In this document: positions 7,087-15,864 of the stretch, in pieces | Position numbering within the stretch: the stretch's first letter is position 1 | Layout of the letters: each line of letters starts with the position of its first letter | Position numbers and translations under genes: made by a program | Source of the DNA: an uncultured Lachnospiraceae bacterium | Lineage (GTDB): Bacteria; Bacillota; Clostridia; Lachnospirales; Lachnospiraceae | Length of the DNA: 64,000 nucleotides | Reading direction: 5' to 3' | NCBI GenBank assembly: GCA_910589265.1 | Contig: CAJUTQ010000053.1 | Span: 1-64,000, forward strand | The notes under the pieces: model-generated | Databases searched by the model: none | What the model saw: only the letters and a program-made list of their open reading frames with translations | Told to the model about the DNA's origin: nothing

Positions 7087-7779
7087 ATGAATGAAATGAT
7101 AAAAGATTGTTTATTTTTTGGCATGATTATCAGTATTTTTGCTTATGGATTTGGAAAAAAATTGAAGGATAAATGGAAGCTTCCTATTTTCAACCCTCTC
7201 CTTATCGCTATTTTAACAGTTATTGCAGTTCTTCTAGCATTAGGCATTGAATATGAAAGCTATTATGCCAGCGCAAAATATCTAAGCTACTTCCTTACCC
7301 CGGCAACAGTATGTTTAGCGATACCTTTGTACCAAAAACTTGCTTTACTGAAAAAAAACATAAAAGCTATTTTACTTGGCATTTTTTCAGGAGTAATGTC
7401 AAGTATGGGAAGTGTATTCCTTCTATCTTATTTCTTCCAATTAAGTCATGAGCAGTATGTAACCTTACTCCCAAAATCTATTACAACGGCCATAGCTATG
7501 GGAATATCAGAGGAAATGGGAGGAATTGTAACGATCACAGTAGCTGTCATTCTTGTGACAGGAATATTAGGAAATATGACTGCGGAGATCACATGTAAAC
7601 TATTTAAAATTACCGATCCTGTGGCAAAAGGAGTAGCTATAGGATGTGCTTCTCACAGTATAGGAACAACAAAAGCTATGGAAATGGGAGAAGTGGAAGG
7701 AGCTATGGGGAGTTTGGCCATTGTAGTGGCAGGCTTATGCACCGTTGTTTTTATTTCTTTTTTTGCCCAATTTATGTAA
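7087..7779 (+). CDS. LrgB-family membrane protein
   Basis: This 230-residue polytopic protein has the conserved LrgB/YohK core: LPKSITTAIAMGISEEMGG, then ASHSIGTTKAMEMG EVEGAMGSLA. It is the partner of the LrgA protein encoded upstream and is predicted in the cytoplasmic membrane. An in-frame ATG at 7075 lies one base from AAAGG; 7087 gives the more typical N-terminus MNEMIKDCLFFG, but spacing is then long (13). The start is uncertain. Confidence 0.9.
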   Translation: MNEMIKDCLFFGMIISIFAYGFGKKLKDKWKLPIFNPLLIAILTVIAVLLALGIEYESYYASAKYLSYFLTPATVCLAIPLYQKLALLKKNIKAILLGIFSGVMSSMGSVFLLSYFFQLSHEQYVTLLPKSITTAIAMGISEEMGGIVTITVAVILVTGILGNMTAEITCKLFKITDPVAKGVAIGCASHSIGTTKAMEMGEVEGAMGSLAIVVAGLCTVVFISFFAQFM

Positions 7780-7820
7780 GAGCTTCTTTATTAAATATTA
7801 TAAATTCAGATAACAGCAAA

Positions 7821-7859
7821 AAAATACGCCTATCCTTAGAACAGGGATAGGCGTATTTT
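7821..7859. terminator. bidirectional intrinsic terminator (lrgB / chemoreceptor 1)
   Basis: AAAATACGCCTATCC (7821-7835) pairs perfectly with 7845-7859, a 15-bp stem. A-runs lie before it and T-runs after it, so it can end transcription from lrgB (plus) and from the convergent chemoreceptor gene (minus). Confidence 0.9.
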
Positions 7860-7881
7860 TCTTTATATTTTAGAAACAATA

Positions 7882-9585
7882 TTATTTCAAAGTAAAATTA
7901 GACATAGTCTCTGCAAGGTTCGTAGCATGGGTAGAGAGAGACTGACTGGAAGATGACGTCTCTTCAGCAATCGATGCAGTTTCTTCTACAATTCCAGAAA
8001 TAGATTCAATAGCTGAATTAACCTGACTTAAAGAGTTGGATTGCTCGGCGCAGGCATCGGAAACATTGTCGGCTAAAGAGGTAATGGCAGAAGATTCTTC
8101 TACAACTTGTAAAAGGATGGAGGCAGTTTCTTTTGCGAGCCTTTCCCCAACTTTAACAGCTTCTAGGCTTTGATTAATTAATTCAGCGGTAATCTTTGTT
8201 GACTCACTTGTCTCATTAGCCAGTTTACCAATTTCATTGGCAACAACAGCAAAGCCTTTTCCATTTTCTCCTGCTCTTGCAGCCTCTATGGAAGCATTCA
8301 AAGCTAAAAGGTTTGTCTGACCGGAAATACCATCAATAACAGTAATAATATCAGAAATTCGCTCAGAAGCTTTTGAAATTTCTTCCATTGCTTTCATCAA
8401 TTCATTCATGTGGTTGTTGCCTTTATTAATAATTTCTTGAGACTCTACAGATTTTGCACTAACGGTTCTGGCATCTTTTGCATTTCCTTCCACCTGTGCA
8501 GATAGATTTGTCATAGTAGCAAGAAGCTGTTGAACACTGCTAGACTGATCCGTAGCTCCGTCAGCTAAAGACTGAGAAGCTTCTGAGATCTGATCGGAAC
8601 CGTCTGCCACTCCGTCTGCTGCATCTTTAATTTTTTTCGTAATATCATTGAGAATAAAAATAATTTTTTCAAAGGAGGTTTTAATATTAGAAAACATTCC
8701 TCGATATTCAATGTCCACTGTGACAGTAAAGTTATAGTTGGCCATTTCACTTAAAGTGTCGTCAATATTTTTTACATATTTGTAAAGTTCTTGGCTTGTG
8801 TCGCGAATAACGTCTGCCAATCTTCCCAAGGCATTATTAGAATGATAATCCAGCTGAATATCCAAGTTTCCTTGAGAAATTTCTTTCATTGCTCTTTCAA
8901 TTTGACTTAAAGGCTTGATAATTCCATCAATGGTTGTTTTGGCAATAGCTAAGGAAGCAAGCATGGAAATAACGCAGAAAAGAGCTAGGAGAAGAATGAC
9001 AATGAGTACAAATTGGTTCATGCTGTCAATGGTATCAATAGATTCTGCGGAGATAACATTACTAATAATTTCAAATTGTTTTGCAGCCTCATTGGATAAA
9101 TCCAAGTATCCGCTTTCTAAAACTGCAACAGCTTCATCAATTTTATTTGCCTGACCAAGGGCAAGAGCTTCGTCTTCCATAGATTCTAACTCCACTAATA
9201 TGCTGTTAATGGTAGTTAAAGCCTGTGAGGCTTCCTGGGAGAGAGGGAGTGTATTTAAAAGCTCTATAGACTCGTTCAGTTCAACTTTCGCTTTGTTTAA
9301 ATCATCAGCATGAGATTGATTAAGCGTATTATTTTTTGTTGAAGAAATTTTCAATATGGAATTTTGTATAGAAATAAGATCAACTCTGGCATTCCACGTA
9401 AGATCAACGGTTTTCAACGTATCAGATTGAAAGTTATTGAGACTTTTTTGAAGAGAAGTAAGGGAAAAAATAGAAATAATGGAAACTAAAATAACTATAG
9501 AGGCAATGGAAATAAAGGAGGTGCGCAGCCGGGCTCTCAAAGTTTTGTTTCCAAATTTGTCTGGTTTGGTATTCTTATTGTTCAT
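7882..9585 (-). CDS. methyl-accepting chemotaxis protein 1
   Basis: This 567-residue transmembrane chemoreceptor has an N-terminal membrane helix (about 22-45), a 4-helix-bundle periplasmic-type sensor (about 46-205) and a second helix (about 208-235). A HAMP domain (ISQGNLDIQLDYHSNN) follows, then a second HAMP-like segment (MANYNFTVTVDIEYRGMF) and a long signalling coiled coil. The hairpin tip is the conserved DGISGQTNLLALNASIEAAR followed by AGENGKGFAVVANEIGKLA. No C-terminal CheR-tether pentapeptide is seen. Start 9585 is chosen for AAAGGAG seven bases upstream; an in-frame ATG at 9636 is too early. It is a close paralogue of the chemoreceptor encoded at 9818-11527. Its ligand is unknown. 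Confidence 0.94.
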   Translation of the reverse strand: MNNKNTKPDKFGNKTLRARLRTSFISIASIVILVSIISIFSLTSLQKSLNNFQSDTLKTVDLTWNARVDLISIQNSILKISSTKNNTLNQSHADDLNKAKVELNESIELLNTLPLSQEASQALTTINSILVELESMEDEALALGQANKIDEAVAVLESGYLDLSNEAAKQFEIISNVISAESIDTIDSMNQFVLIVILLLALFCVISMLASLAIAKTTIDGIIKPLSQIERAMKEISQGNLDIQLDYHSNNALGRLADVIRDTSQELYKYVKNIDDTLSEMANYNFTVTVDIEYRGMFSNIKTSFEKIIFILNDITKKIKDAADGVADGSDQISEASQSLADGATDQSSSVQQLLATMTNLSAQVEGNAKDARTVSAKSVESQEIINKGNNHMNELMKAMEEISKASERISDIITVIDGISGQTNLLALNASIEAARAGENGKGFAVVANEIGKLANETSESTKITAELINQSLEAVKVGERLAKETASILLQVVEESSAITSLADNVSDACAEQSNSLSQVNSAIESISGIVEETASIAEETSSSSQSLSTHATNLAETMSNFTLK

Positions 9586-9695
9586 GTGAATTCTCCTTTT
9601 ATTTTTAATAAATGATAAATGAGTATGTAAAGACACTAGGGGAAAGGGTTACGACCTATTACACCTAACACCATGTAAATAAAATGTACATAAAA

Positions 9696-9724
9696 ATTAT
9701 AATATGACATAATATTATTTTCAA
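9696..9724 (-). promoter_or_regulatory. sigma-A-type promoter of chemoreceptor 1
   Basis: On the minus strand TTGAAA (9724-9719), a 17-bp spacer and TATAAT (9701-9696). It is not a sigma-D (TAAA / GCCGATAA) promoter. Confidence 0.7.
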
Positions 9725-9742
9725 GCATTAATCATATGAAAA

Positions 9743-9781
9743 TGTATAAAAAATACAGTTCAGTTTGAAGCTGAACTGTAT
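9743..9781 (-). terminator. intrinsic terminator of chemoreceptor 2
   Basis: On the minus strand ATACAGTTCAG (9781-9771) pairs perfectly with 9763-9753 across a 7-base loop and is followed by six T. Confidence 0.9.
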
Positions 9782-9817
9782 GTTCGTTAAACAGGAAAGA
9801 TAGGCTCCAAGCCAGTC

Positions 9818-11527
9818 TTATTCTTTCAATGTAAAAGTGGACATAGTATCTGACAAGGTAAGGGCATGATTGGCCAATTCCTGACTTGCAGCGGATGTTT
9901 CTTCTGCAATAGAGGCAGATTCTTCCACAACGCCAGAAATAGATTCAATGGTTGAATTTACCTGATTTAAAAAGTCGGACTCTTCTGTACATGCAGTGGA
10001 TACACTATCTACTAAGCTACTAATAGCAGAAGTTTCTTCTACAACTTGAAGAAGGACAGAGGCTGTCTCACTGGCTAGTTTTTCTCCTATTTTTACAGCT
10101 TCTAAGCTTTTTGTAATCAGTTCTGTAGTAGTTTTTGTGGAGTTTCCTGTTTCATTAGCTAGTTTGCCAATTTCATTGGCAACAACGGCAAACCCTTTTC
10201 CGTTTTCTCCTGCCCTGGCAGCTTCTATAGAGGCGTTTAGAGCCAAAAGATTCGTCTGTTCAGAAATTCCATCAATAACAGTTATAATATCAGAGATTCT
10301 TTCAGAAGCTTCGGATATATCGTTCATAGCGCTCATTAACTGATTCATATGTTCATTACTTTTAAGAATAATTTCATGGGCTTTTAAAGATTTTTCACTA
10401 ACAATGCGGGCGTTGCCGGCATTATCCTCCACCTGTTCAGACAGCTGGGAAACAGTTGCCAACAGTTCTTGAACACTGCTGGACTGATCTGTTGCTCCAT
10501 TAGCCAAAGATTGGGAAGCATCAGAAATTTGAGAGGAGCCGTCAGCAACTCCGTCAGCCGTTTCTTTAATTTTACTTGTAATATCATTCAATATAAAAAT
10601 AATCTTTTCAAAGGATGTTTTAATATGGGCAAACATCCCTCTATATTCAATGTCTACTGTCACAGTAAAATTCCGATTAGCCATTTCATCTAATGTATCA
10701 TCAATATTTTTTACATATTTATAAAGTTCCTGGCTTGTTTCCCGAATAGTATCAGAAAGGACTCCCAACTCGTTATTGGATGTATAATCTAGCTGAATGT
10801 CCAAATTTCCTTTGGAAATTTCTTTCATGGCAGCTCCAATTTCTGAGAGAGGAGATACAATGCCATGTACAGTATGTTCAATAATACGAATAGAAACAAA
10901 GGTGGCAAATAAGCAGATGGCAATGAGAACTCCTAGAATAATTAGTACAAACTGGTTCATGGAATCAATCGAACTGACAGCTTCATTTTCCACAAATGTT
11001 ATAATCTCATCAAATTCAGAGAGCATATTGGAAACAGTTCCTACAAAATGGAGTTCAAGAAGCGCTGCTGCTTCCTCAAGCTTATTTTGCTGGCCTAGGG
11101 CCAAAGCTTCGGTTATTTTTGGTTCAATTTCTGTCAACATGGCATCTACAGAATTAATTGTTTCCATATAAGAAGCGCTGCTTGCTGAAGTGGACAGCCA
11201 TTGTAGAGAATTATCCAGATTTTCTTTTGCAGTTGTTAATGTCTCAATATGTTTAGTGCGGTTATCTTGATTAGAAGTGAGACATAATTCATAAATCGAA
11301 GATTTGATGGTCAGCAATTGATTTTTTGCATCCCATGCATAATTCACAGTATTGAAGGTAGAGCCTTGAAAATCATTTAGCTTATCTTTAACAATTTTCA
11401 ATGAAAAAAAAGCAATGACAGAAACGAGAAAGACAATGGCTAAAATGATGAAAAAAGCTTCTTGGATTCGGCTCTTTAAGGGCTTACTTCCAAACTGTTC
11501 TGTAGATATTGTACTTGGTGCTTTCAT
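9818..11527 (-). CDS. methyl-accepting chemotaxis protein 2
   Basis: This 569-residue chemoreceptor has the same architecture as its downstream neighbour: TM1 at about 25-45, a 4-helix-bundle sensor, TM2 at about 210-235, HAMP (ISKGNLDIQLDYTSNN), a second HAMP-like segment (MANRNFTVTVDIEYRGMF) and the signalling tip DGISEQTNLLALNASIEAAR. The signalling halves are nearly identical while the sensor parts differ, which fits duplication followed by ligand divergence. ATG 11527 follows AAAAGGAG. It has its own promoter and terminator, so each receptor is a single-gene unit. Confidence 0.94.
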   Translation of the reverse strand: MKAPSTISTEQFGSKPLKSRIQEAFFIILAIVFLVSVIAFFSLKIVKDKLNDFQGSTFNTVNYAWDAKNQLLTIKSSIYELCLTSNQDNRTKHIETLTTAKENLDNSLQWLSTSASSASYMETINSVDAMLTEIEPKITEALALGQQNKLEEAAALLELHFVGTVSNMLSEFDEIITFVENEAVSSIDSMNQFVLIILGVLIAICLFATFVSIRIIEHTVHGIVSPLSEIGAAMKEISKGNLDIQLDYTSNNELGVLSDTIRETSQELYKYVKNIDDTLDEMANRNFTVTVDIEYRGMFAHIKTSFEKIIFILNDITSKIKETADGVADGSSQISDASQSLANGATDQSSSVQELLATVSQLSEQVEDNAGNARIVSEKSLKAHEIILKSNEHMNQLMSAMNDISEASERISDIITVIDGISEQTNLLALNASIEAARAGENGKGFAVVANEIGKLANETGNSTKTTTELITKSLEAVKIGEKLASETASVLLQVVEETSAISSLVDSVSTACTEESDFLNQVNSTIESISGVVEESASIAEETSAASQELANHALTLSDTMSTFTLKE

Positions 11528-11639
11528 AAGAGACTCCTTTTCTGCGCTGCATTTCTTTGGAGTTTTGTGCCGCAGCGCTGGCAAAATATGTTTCGTCTTT
11601 GTCGTTTTATAATAAAATAAATATAATTATGACATAAAT

Positions 11640-11668
11640 ATTATAGTAGCAAAAAAAACTATTTTCAA
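11640..11668 (-). promoter_or_regulatory. sigma-A-type promoter of chemoreceptor 2
   Basis: On the minus strand TTGAAA (11668-11663), a 17-bp spacer and TATAAT (11645-11640). This is the same arrangement as upstream of chemoreceptor 1. Apart from this and the livJ promoter and leader, nothing else was seen in 11528-11897. Confidence 0.7.
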
Positions 11669-11781
11669 GGAAAAATTCTAACAAGTTTTATATTTTTTAT
11701 TAACAGTTTACCTAAAATATGCTAAAAAAAGAAAAAAAATCATTTATATGCATTAAATAGAGAAAACAAAAAAAGATAACC

Positions 11782-11811
11782 TTGACAGAAAAGAAATAAA
11801 TGGATTAAACT
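11782..11811 (+). promoter_or_regulatory. promoter candidate for livJ
   Basis: TTGACA (11782-11787), an 18-bp spacer and TAAACT (11806-11811). The -35 is perfect and the -10 is weak. Transcription would start near 11818, giving a leader of about 80 bases. Confidence 0.6.
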
Positions 11812-11832
11812 AAAACAATGAAACAAGAAAAG

Positions 11833-11880
11833 GAACGGGGAATCTGTGGCGTTTCCCGTTCTATCACAATGAAAGCCACA
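11833..11880 (+). promoter_or_regulatory. livJ leader with two mutually exclusive hairpins
   Basis: GAACGGGGAA (11833-11842) pairs with TTTCCCGTTC (11852-11861). Alternatively TGTGGCGTTTC (11845-11855) pairs with GAAAGCCACA (11871-11880) with one bulge. The two stems overlap and cannot form together. A 21-codon reading frame (11818-11883) spans them. A regulatory role is inferred. Confidence 0.4.
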
Positions 11881-11897
11881 TAGAAATGAGGAGAATG

Positions 11898-13085
11898 ATG
11901 AAAAAGTTAGTAGCAATGTTTTTGACTTTTGGCCTTTCACTTGCAGCATTGTCTGGATGTGGAAGTAAGGATGCAAACGAGGCGCCGGATGGGGGAACAA
12001 ATGTTTCTGGAGAGGGAGAGAATGAAGCCCAGATAGAAGGAGACACAGCCTCAACAGATACTGTTTACAAAATTGGAGGAATTGGTCCTTTGACTGGTCC
12101 CAATGCTTCCTATGGACTATCCGTGAAACAAGGAGCCCAGATAGCTGTCGATGAGATCAATGCTCTTGGAGGTATTCAATTTGCCCTTTTATTTGAAGAT
12201 GATCAGGCAGACGGAGAAAAGGCAGTAAGTGCTTACAATACCTTAATGGATCAGGAAGTTACAGCAATTTTAGGGGCTGTTACAAGTGACGCTTGTATTG
12301 CCGTTACAGAGGAATCCCAAGTGGACGGAATACTCCAGGTAACCCCAAGCGGGTCTGCACAGGCATGTACCCAGTATGATAATGGATTTCGAATCTGCTT
12401 TACAGACCCTCTTCAAGGAAAGACAATGGCAGATTATATTAAAGCCCAAGGTTATGAAAGCGTGGCTGTTATTTATGACAATTCCAGCGATTACAGCAAT
12501 GGGATAAAGGAAGCTTTTGAGGAACAGGCAGGGGCTATTGGTTTAAATGTGGCAACATCTGAGTCTTTTACAAGCGGGGATGTGGACTTTAAAACCCAGC
12601 TGACAAAAGTAAAATCTTCTGGCGCTCAATGTTTATTCCTTCCTATTTATTATGCAGAAGTAGCCTATATTTCAGAACAAGCAAAATCTGTAGGATTGGA
12701 ACTTCCATATTTTGGATGTGACGGATGGGACGGGGTCATTGCCCAGCTCAATGGAGATACAACAAATATAGAAGGAGCTGTATTCCTCACTCCTTTTGTA
12801 GCTACTTCAGAGGCGGAAAATGTCAAAAAATTTGTAGAAACGTACAATCAAACATATAATGCAATTCCAGATCAGTTTGCAGCAGATGGATACGACGGCA
12901 TATATGCCATCTATGAGGCGATTAGCGCCTGCAATGGGGATGTGACCAATGAAAATATCATTGCTAATATGCAAAATATTGAGGTCAAAGGTCTGACAGG
13001 AGATATGACTTTTACAAAAGAAGGAGAGCCAAATAAGAGTGCTCTTGTAGCTACCATTGAAAATGGACAGTATGTGGCAAAATAA
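11898..13085 (+). CDS. livJ: branched-chain amino acid ABC transporter substrate-binding lipoprotein
   Basis: This 395-residue lipoprotein has a signal peptide ending in LSGC (Cys21). It captures the ligand outside the membrane and delivers it to LivHM. The periplasmic-binding-protein type I fold is evident from IGGIGPLTGPNASYGLSVKQ, ILGAVTSDACIAVTEESQ and TPSGSAQACT, the last near the pocket. It leads the liv operon; Leu/Ile/Val is the family default, but related proteins take other amides or amino acids. Start 11898 is chosen after GAGGAG; in-frame ATGs at 11886 and 11895 are closer to or inside that site. A terminator separates it from livH, which should give excess binding protein. Confidence 0.92.
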   Translation: MKKLVAMFLTFGLSLAALSGCGSKDANEAPDGGTNVSGEGENEAQIEGDTASTDTVYKIGGIGPLTGPNASYGLSVKQGAQIAVDEINALGGIQFALLFEDDQADGEKAVSAYNTLMDQEVTAILGAVTSDACIAVTEESQVDGILQVTPSGSAQACTQYDNGFRICFTDPLQGKTMADYIKAQGYESVAVIYDNSSDYSNGIKEAFEEQAGAIGLNVATSESFTSGDVDFKTQLTKVKSSGAQCLFLPIYYAEVAYISEQAKSVGLELPYFGCDGWDGVIAQLNGDTTNIEGAVFLTPFVATSEAENVKKFVETYNQTYNAIPDQFAADGYDGIYAIYEAISACNGDVTNENIIANMQNIEVKGLTGDMTFTKEGEPNKSALVATIENGQYVAK

Positions 13086-13108
13086 AAAAATAGAGTGATA
13101 GATTAATG

Positions 13109-13158
13109 CAATACCAATCCAAAATATGGGTCTATGGAGGATTGGTATTGTTTTTTTT
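13109..13158 (+). terminator. intrinsic terminator/attenuator between livJ and livH
   Basis: CAATACCAATCC (13109-13120) pairs perfectly with 13139-13150 and is followed by eight T. Read-through is needed for the permease and ATPase genes. Confidence 0.88.
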
Positions 13159-13222
13159 ATGGAATCATGATATAAATAAACGAGTAAACGGCACAAAAGT
13201 AAAGGAGCGGATCACACTTATT

Positions 13223-14098
13223 ATGGAAGTAATTGCACAATTTATGAATGGATTAAATTTGGGAAGTATATATGCCCTTATTGCATTAGGATATACAATG
13301 GTGTATGGAATTGCAAAAATGTTGAATTTTGCCCATGGAGATGTCATTATGGTAGGAGCATATACACTGTCCATTGCCATGGCTTCTCTTTCCTTTCCAG
13401 CGCCAGTGGCAATTTTTATTTCTATGGCTGTATGTGCTCTATTTGGAATTGTCATTGAGAGAATTGCATATAAACCATTGCGTATGTCCTCCCCCTTGGC
13501 TGTTCTCATAACAGCAATTGGTGTCAGCTATTTTCTACAAAGTGTTGCCCTTCTTATCTTTGGATCTCAACAAAGAAAAGTAGAATCTGCAGTGAACCTT
13601 CCTTCTCTGCTTATTGGAGGAGTGGAAATAACAGGAGAGGCTATTGTGACACTAGGAGTTACGATCTTCATTATGGTAGCGCTGACTTCCTTTATGAAAT
13701 ATACAAAAACGGGAATGGCTATGCTGGCAGTGGCGGAAGACAAGGGAGCAGCCCAGCTTATGGGAATAAACGTAAATAAAACGATTTCTGTAACTTTTGG
13801 AATTGGCTCAGCTTTAGCAGCAGTTGCAGGGGTGCTTCTCACAAGCTCTTATGGGTTTGTAGGTCCCTATACTGGTTCCATGCCAGGAATCAAGGCTTTT
13901 GTAGCAGCGGTTTTAGGGGGAATCGGCAGTGTGCCAGGAGCTATGGCAGGAGGATTCATATTAGGAATTATAGAGAGCTTGTCAAAAGCATACATATCTA
14001 CAGAGCTGGCAGATGCTATTGTTTTTGGCGTACTTATTCTCGTACTTTTAGTGAAGCCGACAGGACTTCTTGGTAAGAAACGAATTGATAAAGTATAA
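13223..14098 (+). CDS. livH: branched-chain amino acid ABC transporter permease LivH
   Basis: This 291-residue polytopic membrane protein forms the permease channel together with LivM. The start MEVIAQFMNGLNLGSIYALI and the motifs LNFAHGDVIMVGAY and GGIGSVPGAMAGGFILG are typical of LivH. ATG 13223 is chosen because the only good site (AAAGGAG at 13201-13207) lies before it, although spacing is long at 15 bases. An in-frame upstream ATG at 13106 would sit inside the terminator hairpin. LivM follows 5 bp after the stop. Confidence 0.93.
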   Translation: MEVIAQFMNGLNLGSIYALIALGYTMVYGIAKMLNFAHGDVIMVGAYTLSIAMASLSFPAPVAIFISMAVCALFGIVIERIAYKPLRMSSPLAVLITAIGVSYFLQSVALLIFGSQQRKVESAVNLPSLLIGGVEITGEAIVTLGVTIFIMVALTSFMKYTKTGMAMLAVAEDKGAAQLMGINVNKTISVTFGIGSALAAVAGVLLTSSYGFVGPYTGSMPGIKAFVAAVLGGIGSVPGAMAGGFILGIIESLSKAYISTELADAIVFGVLILVLLVKPTGLLGKKRIDKV

Positions 14099-14103
14099 GG
14101 GCG

Positions 14104-15072
14104 GTGGCAAGAGTGAAAAAAGTGATAACAAAGAGAAATATAATAGTGGTGCTGCTTGTCATTGCAATATATGCAGCGTTGTTTTTTTTAGTAAATATGA
14201 AAGTGCTCAACAGGCATTATCGAAGCCTTCTGGCTCCTGTAGGCATTAATGTTATATTGGCAGTTTCCTTGAACCTGACAGTAGGATTTTTAGGGGAATT
14301 GAATTTAGGACATGGAGGATTCATGTCCATAGGAGCATATGCAGGCTGCCTTTTCACTATTTATGCAGACCTGCCTTTGGCAATAGAGTTCCCCCTAGCT
14401 CTTATGATAGGAGGTATGGCATCCGCTATTTTTGGCATTCTTATAGGCATTCCAGCCCTTCGTCTTCAAGGAGACTATTTGGCCATTGTCACCTTGGCCT
14501 TTGGGGAGATTGTGCGCTCCATTCTTACCAATATGAGTGTGACAGGAGGAGCAGGAGGACTGAAGGGAATTGGAAAATCTACCAATTATACTATTGTATA
14601 TATTGTTGCCATTATGACTATACTCATTATCTCTAATTTGGTAAAGTCCAGGCAGGGAAGAGCTATTTGCTCTATTCGAGATAATATGGTTGCTTCAGAG
14701 TCTTTAGGAGTAAATGTTATTTTTCATAAGCTGTTAGCATTCGTGGTAGCTGCCTTTTTTGCAGGCATGGCTGGTGTTTTATATGGACATAATTTGGGAA
14801 TATTAAAGCCAGATGCCTTTGATTTTAATAAATCCATTGAAATACTTGTTATGGTCGTCTTAGGCGGAATGGGCAATTTAACAGGCTCAGTTATTGCAGC
14901 AATTGTCATTACTTTGCTTCCTGAAATACTGAGAGGATTTTCCGATTATCGAATGTTAGTCTATGCAGTAGTACTCATTACAATGATGATATGGAATGCA
15001 AACCCTAGATTCGCAATGTTTAAAAATAATGTTTGTTTATGGCTCCATAGAAAAAGGGGGAATGCAAGGTGA
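14104..15072 (+). CDS. livM: branched-chain amino acid ABC transporter permease LivM
   Basis: This 322-residue permease starts at GTG 14104 (another GTG at 14113 is possible). Family motifs are VSLNLTVGFLGELNLGHGGF, ALRLQGDYLAIVTLAFGEIV and VMVVLGGMGNLTGSVIAA. Eight or more membrane helices are predicted. It is the second half of the transmembrane channel. Its stop codon overlaps the livG GTG start (GTGA). Confidence 0.93.
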   Translation: MARVKKVITKRNIIVVLLVIAIYAALFFLVNMKVLNRHYRSLLAPVGINVILAVSLNLTVGFLGELNLGHGGFMSIGAYAGCLFTIYADLPLAIEFPLALMIGGMASAIFGILIGIPALRLQGDYLAIVTLAFGEIVRSILTNMSVTGGAGGLKGIGKSTNYTIVYIVAIMTILIISNLVKSRQGRAICSIRDNMVASESLGVNVIFHKLLAFVVAAFFAGMAGVLYGHNLGILKPDAFDFNKSIEILVMVVLGGMGNLTGSVIAAIVITLLPEILRGFSDYRMLVYAVVLITMMIWNANPRFAMFKNNVCLWLHRKRGNAR

Positions 15073-15827
15073 TATTATTAGAACTGAAAAGCTTAAGTAT
15101 TTCCTTTGGAGGCTTAAAGGCAGTCAGTGAGCTAAACATGAAAATAAAAAAAGGGGAACTATATGGACTTATTGGTCCCAATGGAGCAGGAAAGACAACT
15201 GTGTTTAATTTGCTGACAGGAGTATATCGGCCTACAGAAGGTCAGATTCTTCTAGAAGGAGAGAACTTAGTAGGAAAGTCTACTATAGAAATCAATAAAA
15301 AGGGAGTGGCCAGGACTTTCCAAAATATCCGTCTTTTTCATCATATGACCGTATTGGACAATGTAAAAATTGGACTGGGCAACCAGTTGAAATATTCTGT
15401 TTTAGAAGGAATGCTCCGTTTGCCTCGTTTTTTTAAAGTAGAGAGAGAAATGGATGAAAAGGCAATGGAGCTTCTTACTGTTTTTGGACTAGAGAAGGAA
15501 AAGGACATGTTGGCTTCTAATCTTCCCTATGGAAAACAAAGGAAGTTGGAAATTGCAAGGGCATTGGCTACAAAGCCCAAATTACTCTTATTAGATGAGC
15601 CGGCAGCTGGAATGAATCCCAATGAAACAGGAGAATTAATGAAAACAATAAAGTTTATAAGAGATGAATTTCAAATGACTATTTTACTAATAGAGCATGA
15701 TATGAAGCTGGTAAGCGGTATTTGTGAGGGAATTACTGTGTTGAATTTTGGAAGTGAGCTTGCCCATGGAGAGACCAATGCTGTCTTAAATAACCCTCAA
15801 GTTGTGGCTGCATATTTGGGTGACTAA
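15069..15827 (+). CDS. livG: branched-chain amino acid ABC transporter ATPase LivG
   Basis: This 252-residue cytoplasmic ATPase has Walker A GPNGAGKTT, Q-loop ARTFQNIRLF and Walker B LLLLDEPAAGMNP, then IEHDM with the switch His. The signature position reads LPYGKQRKLEIARAL, the LivG variant of the LSGGQ motif. It starts at GTG 15069 inside the livM stop. It powers transport together with LivF. Confidence 0.94.
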   Translation: MILLELKSLSISFGGLKAVSELNMKIKKGELYGLIGPNGAGKTTVFNLLTGVYRPTEGQILLEGENLVGKSTIEINKKGVARTFQNIRLFHHMTVLDNVKIGLGNQLKYSVLEGMLRLPRFFKVEREMDEKAMELLTVFGLEKEKDMLASNLPYGKQRKLEIARALATKPKLLLLDEPAAGMNPNETGELMKTIKFIRDEFQMTILLIEHDMKLVSGICEGITVLNFGSELAHGETNAVLNNPQVVAAYLGD

Positions 15828-15864
15828 TAAGGGGGTCAGCCCTGGATAGAGAGGAAGAGACTTT

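Noticed and set aside
9585..9817. Sigma-D promoter upstream of the chemoreceptor gene
   Set aside because: No GCCGATAA-like -10 was found on the minus strand; a sigma-A-type promoter fits.
11661..11676. CodY box upstream of the liv operon (ATTTTCAAGGAAAAAT)
   Set aside because: The two halves are two bases too far apart for the consensus, and it overlaps the chemoreceptor 2 -35.
13106..13222. N-terminal extension of livH from 13106
   Set aside because: It would be encoded within the livJ terminator hairpin and does not resemble LivH.
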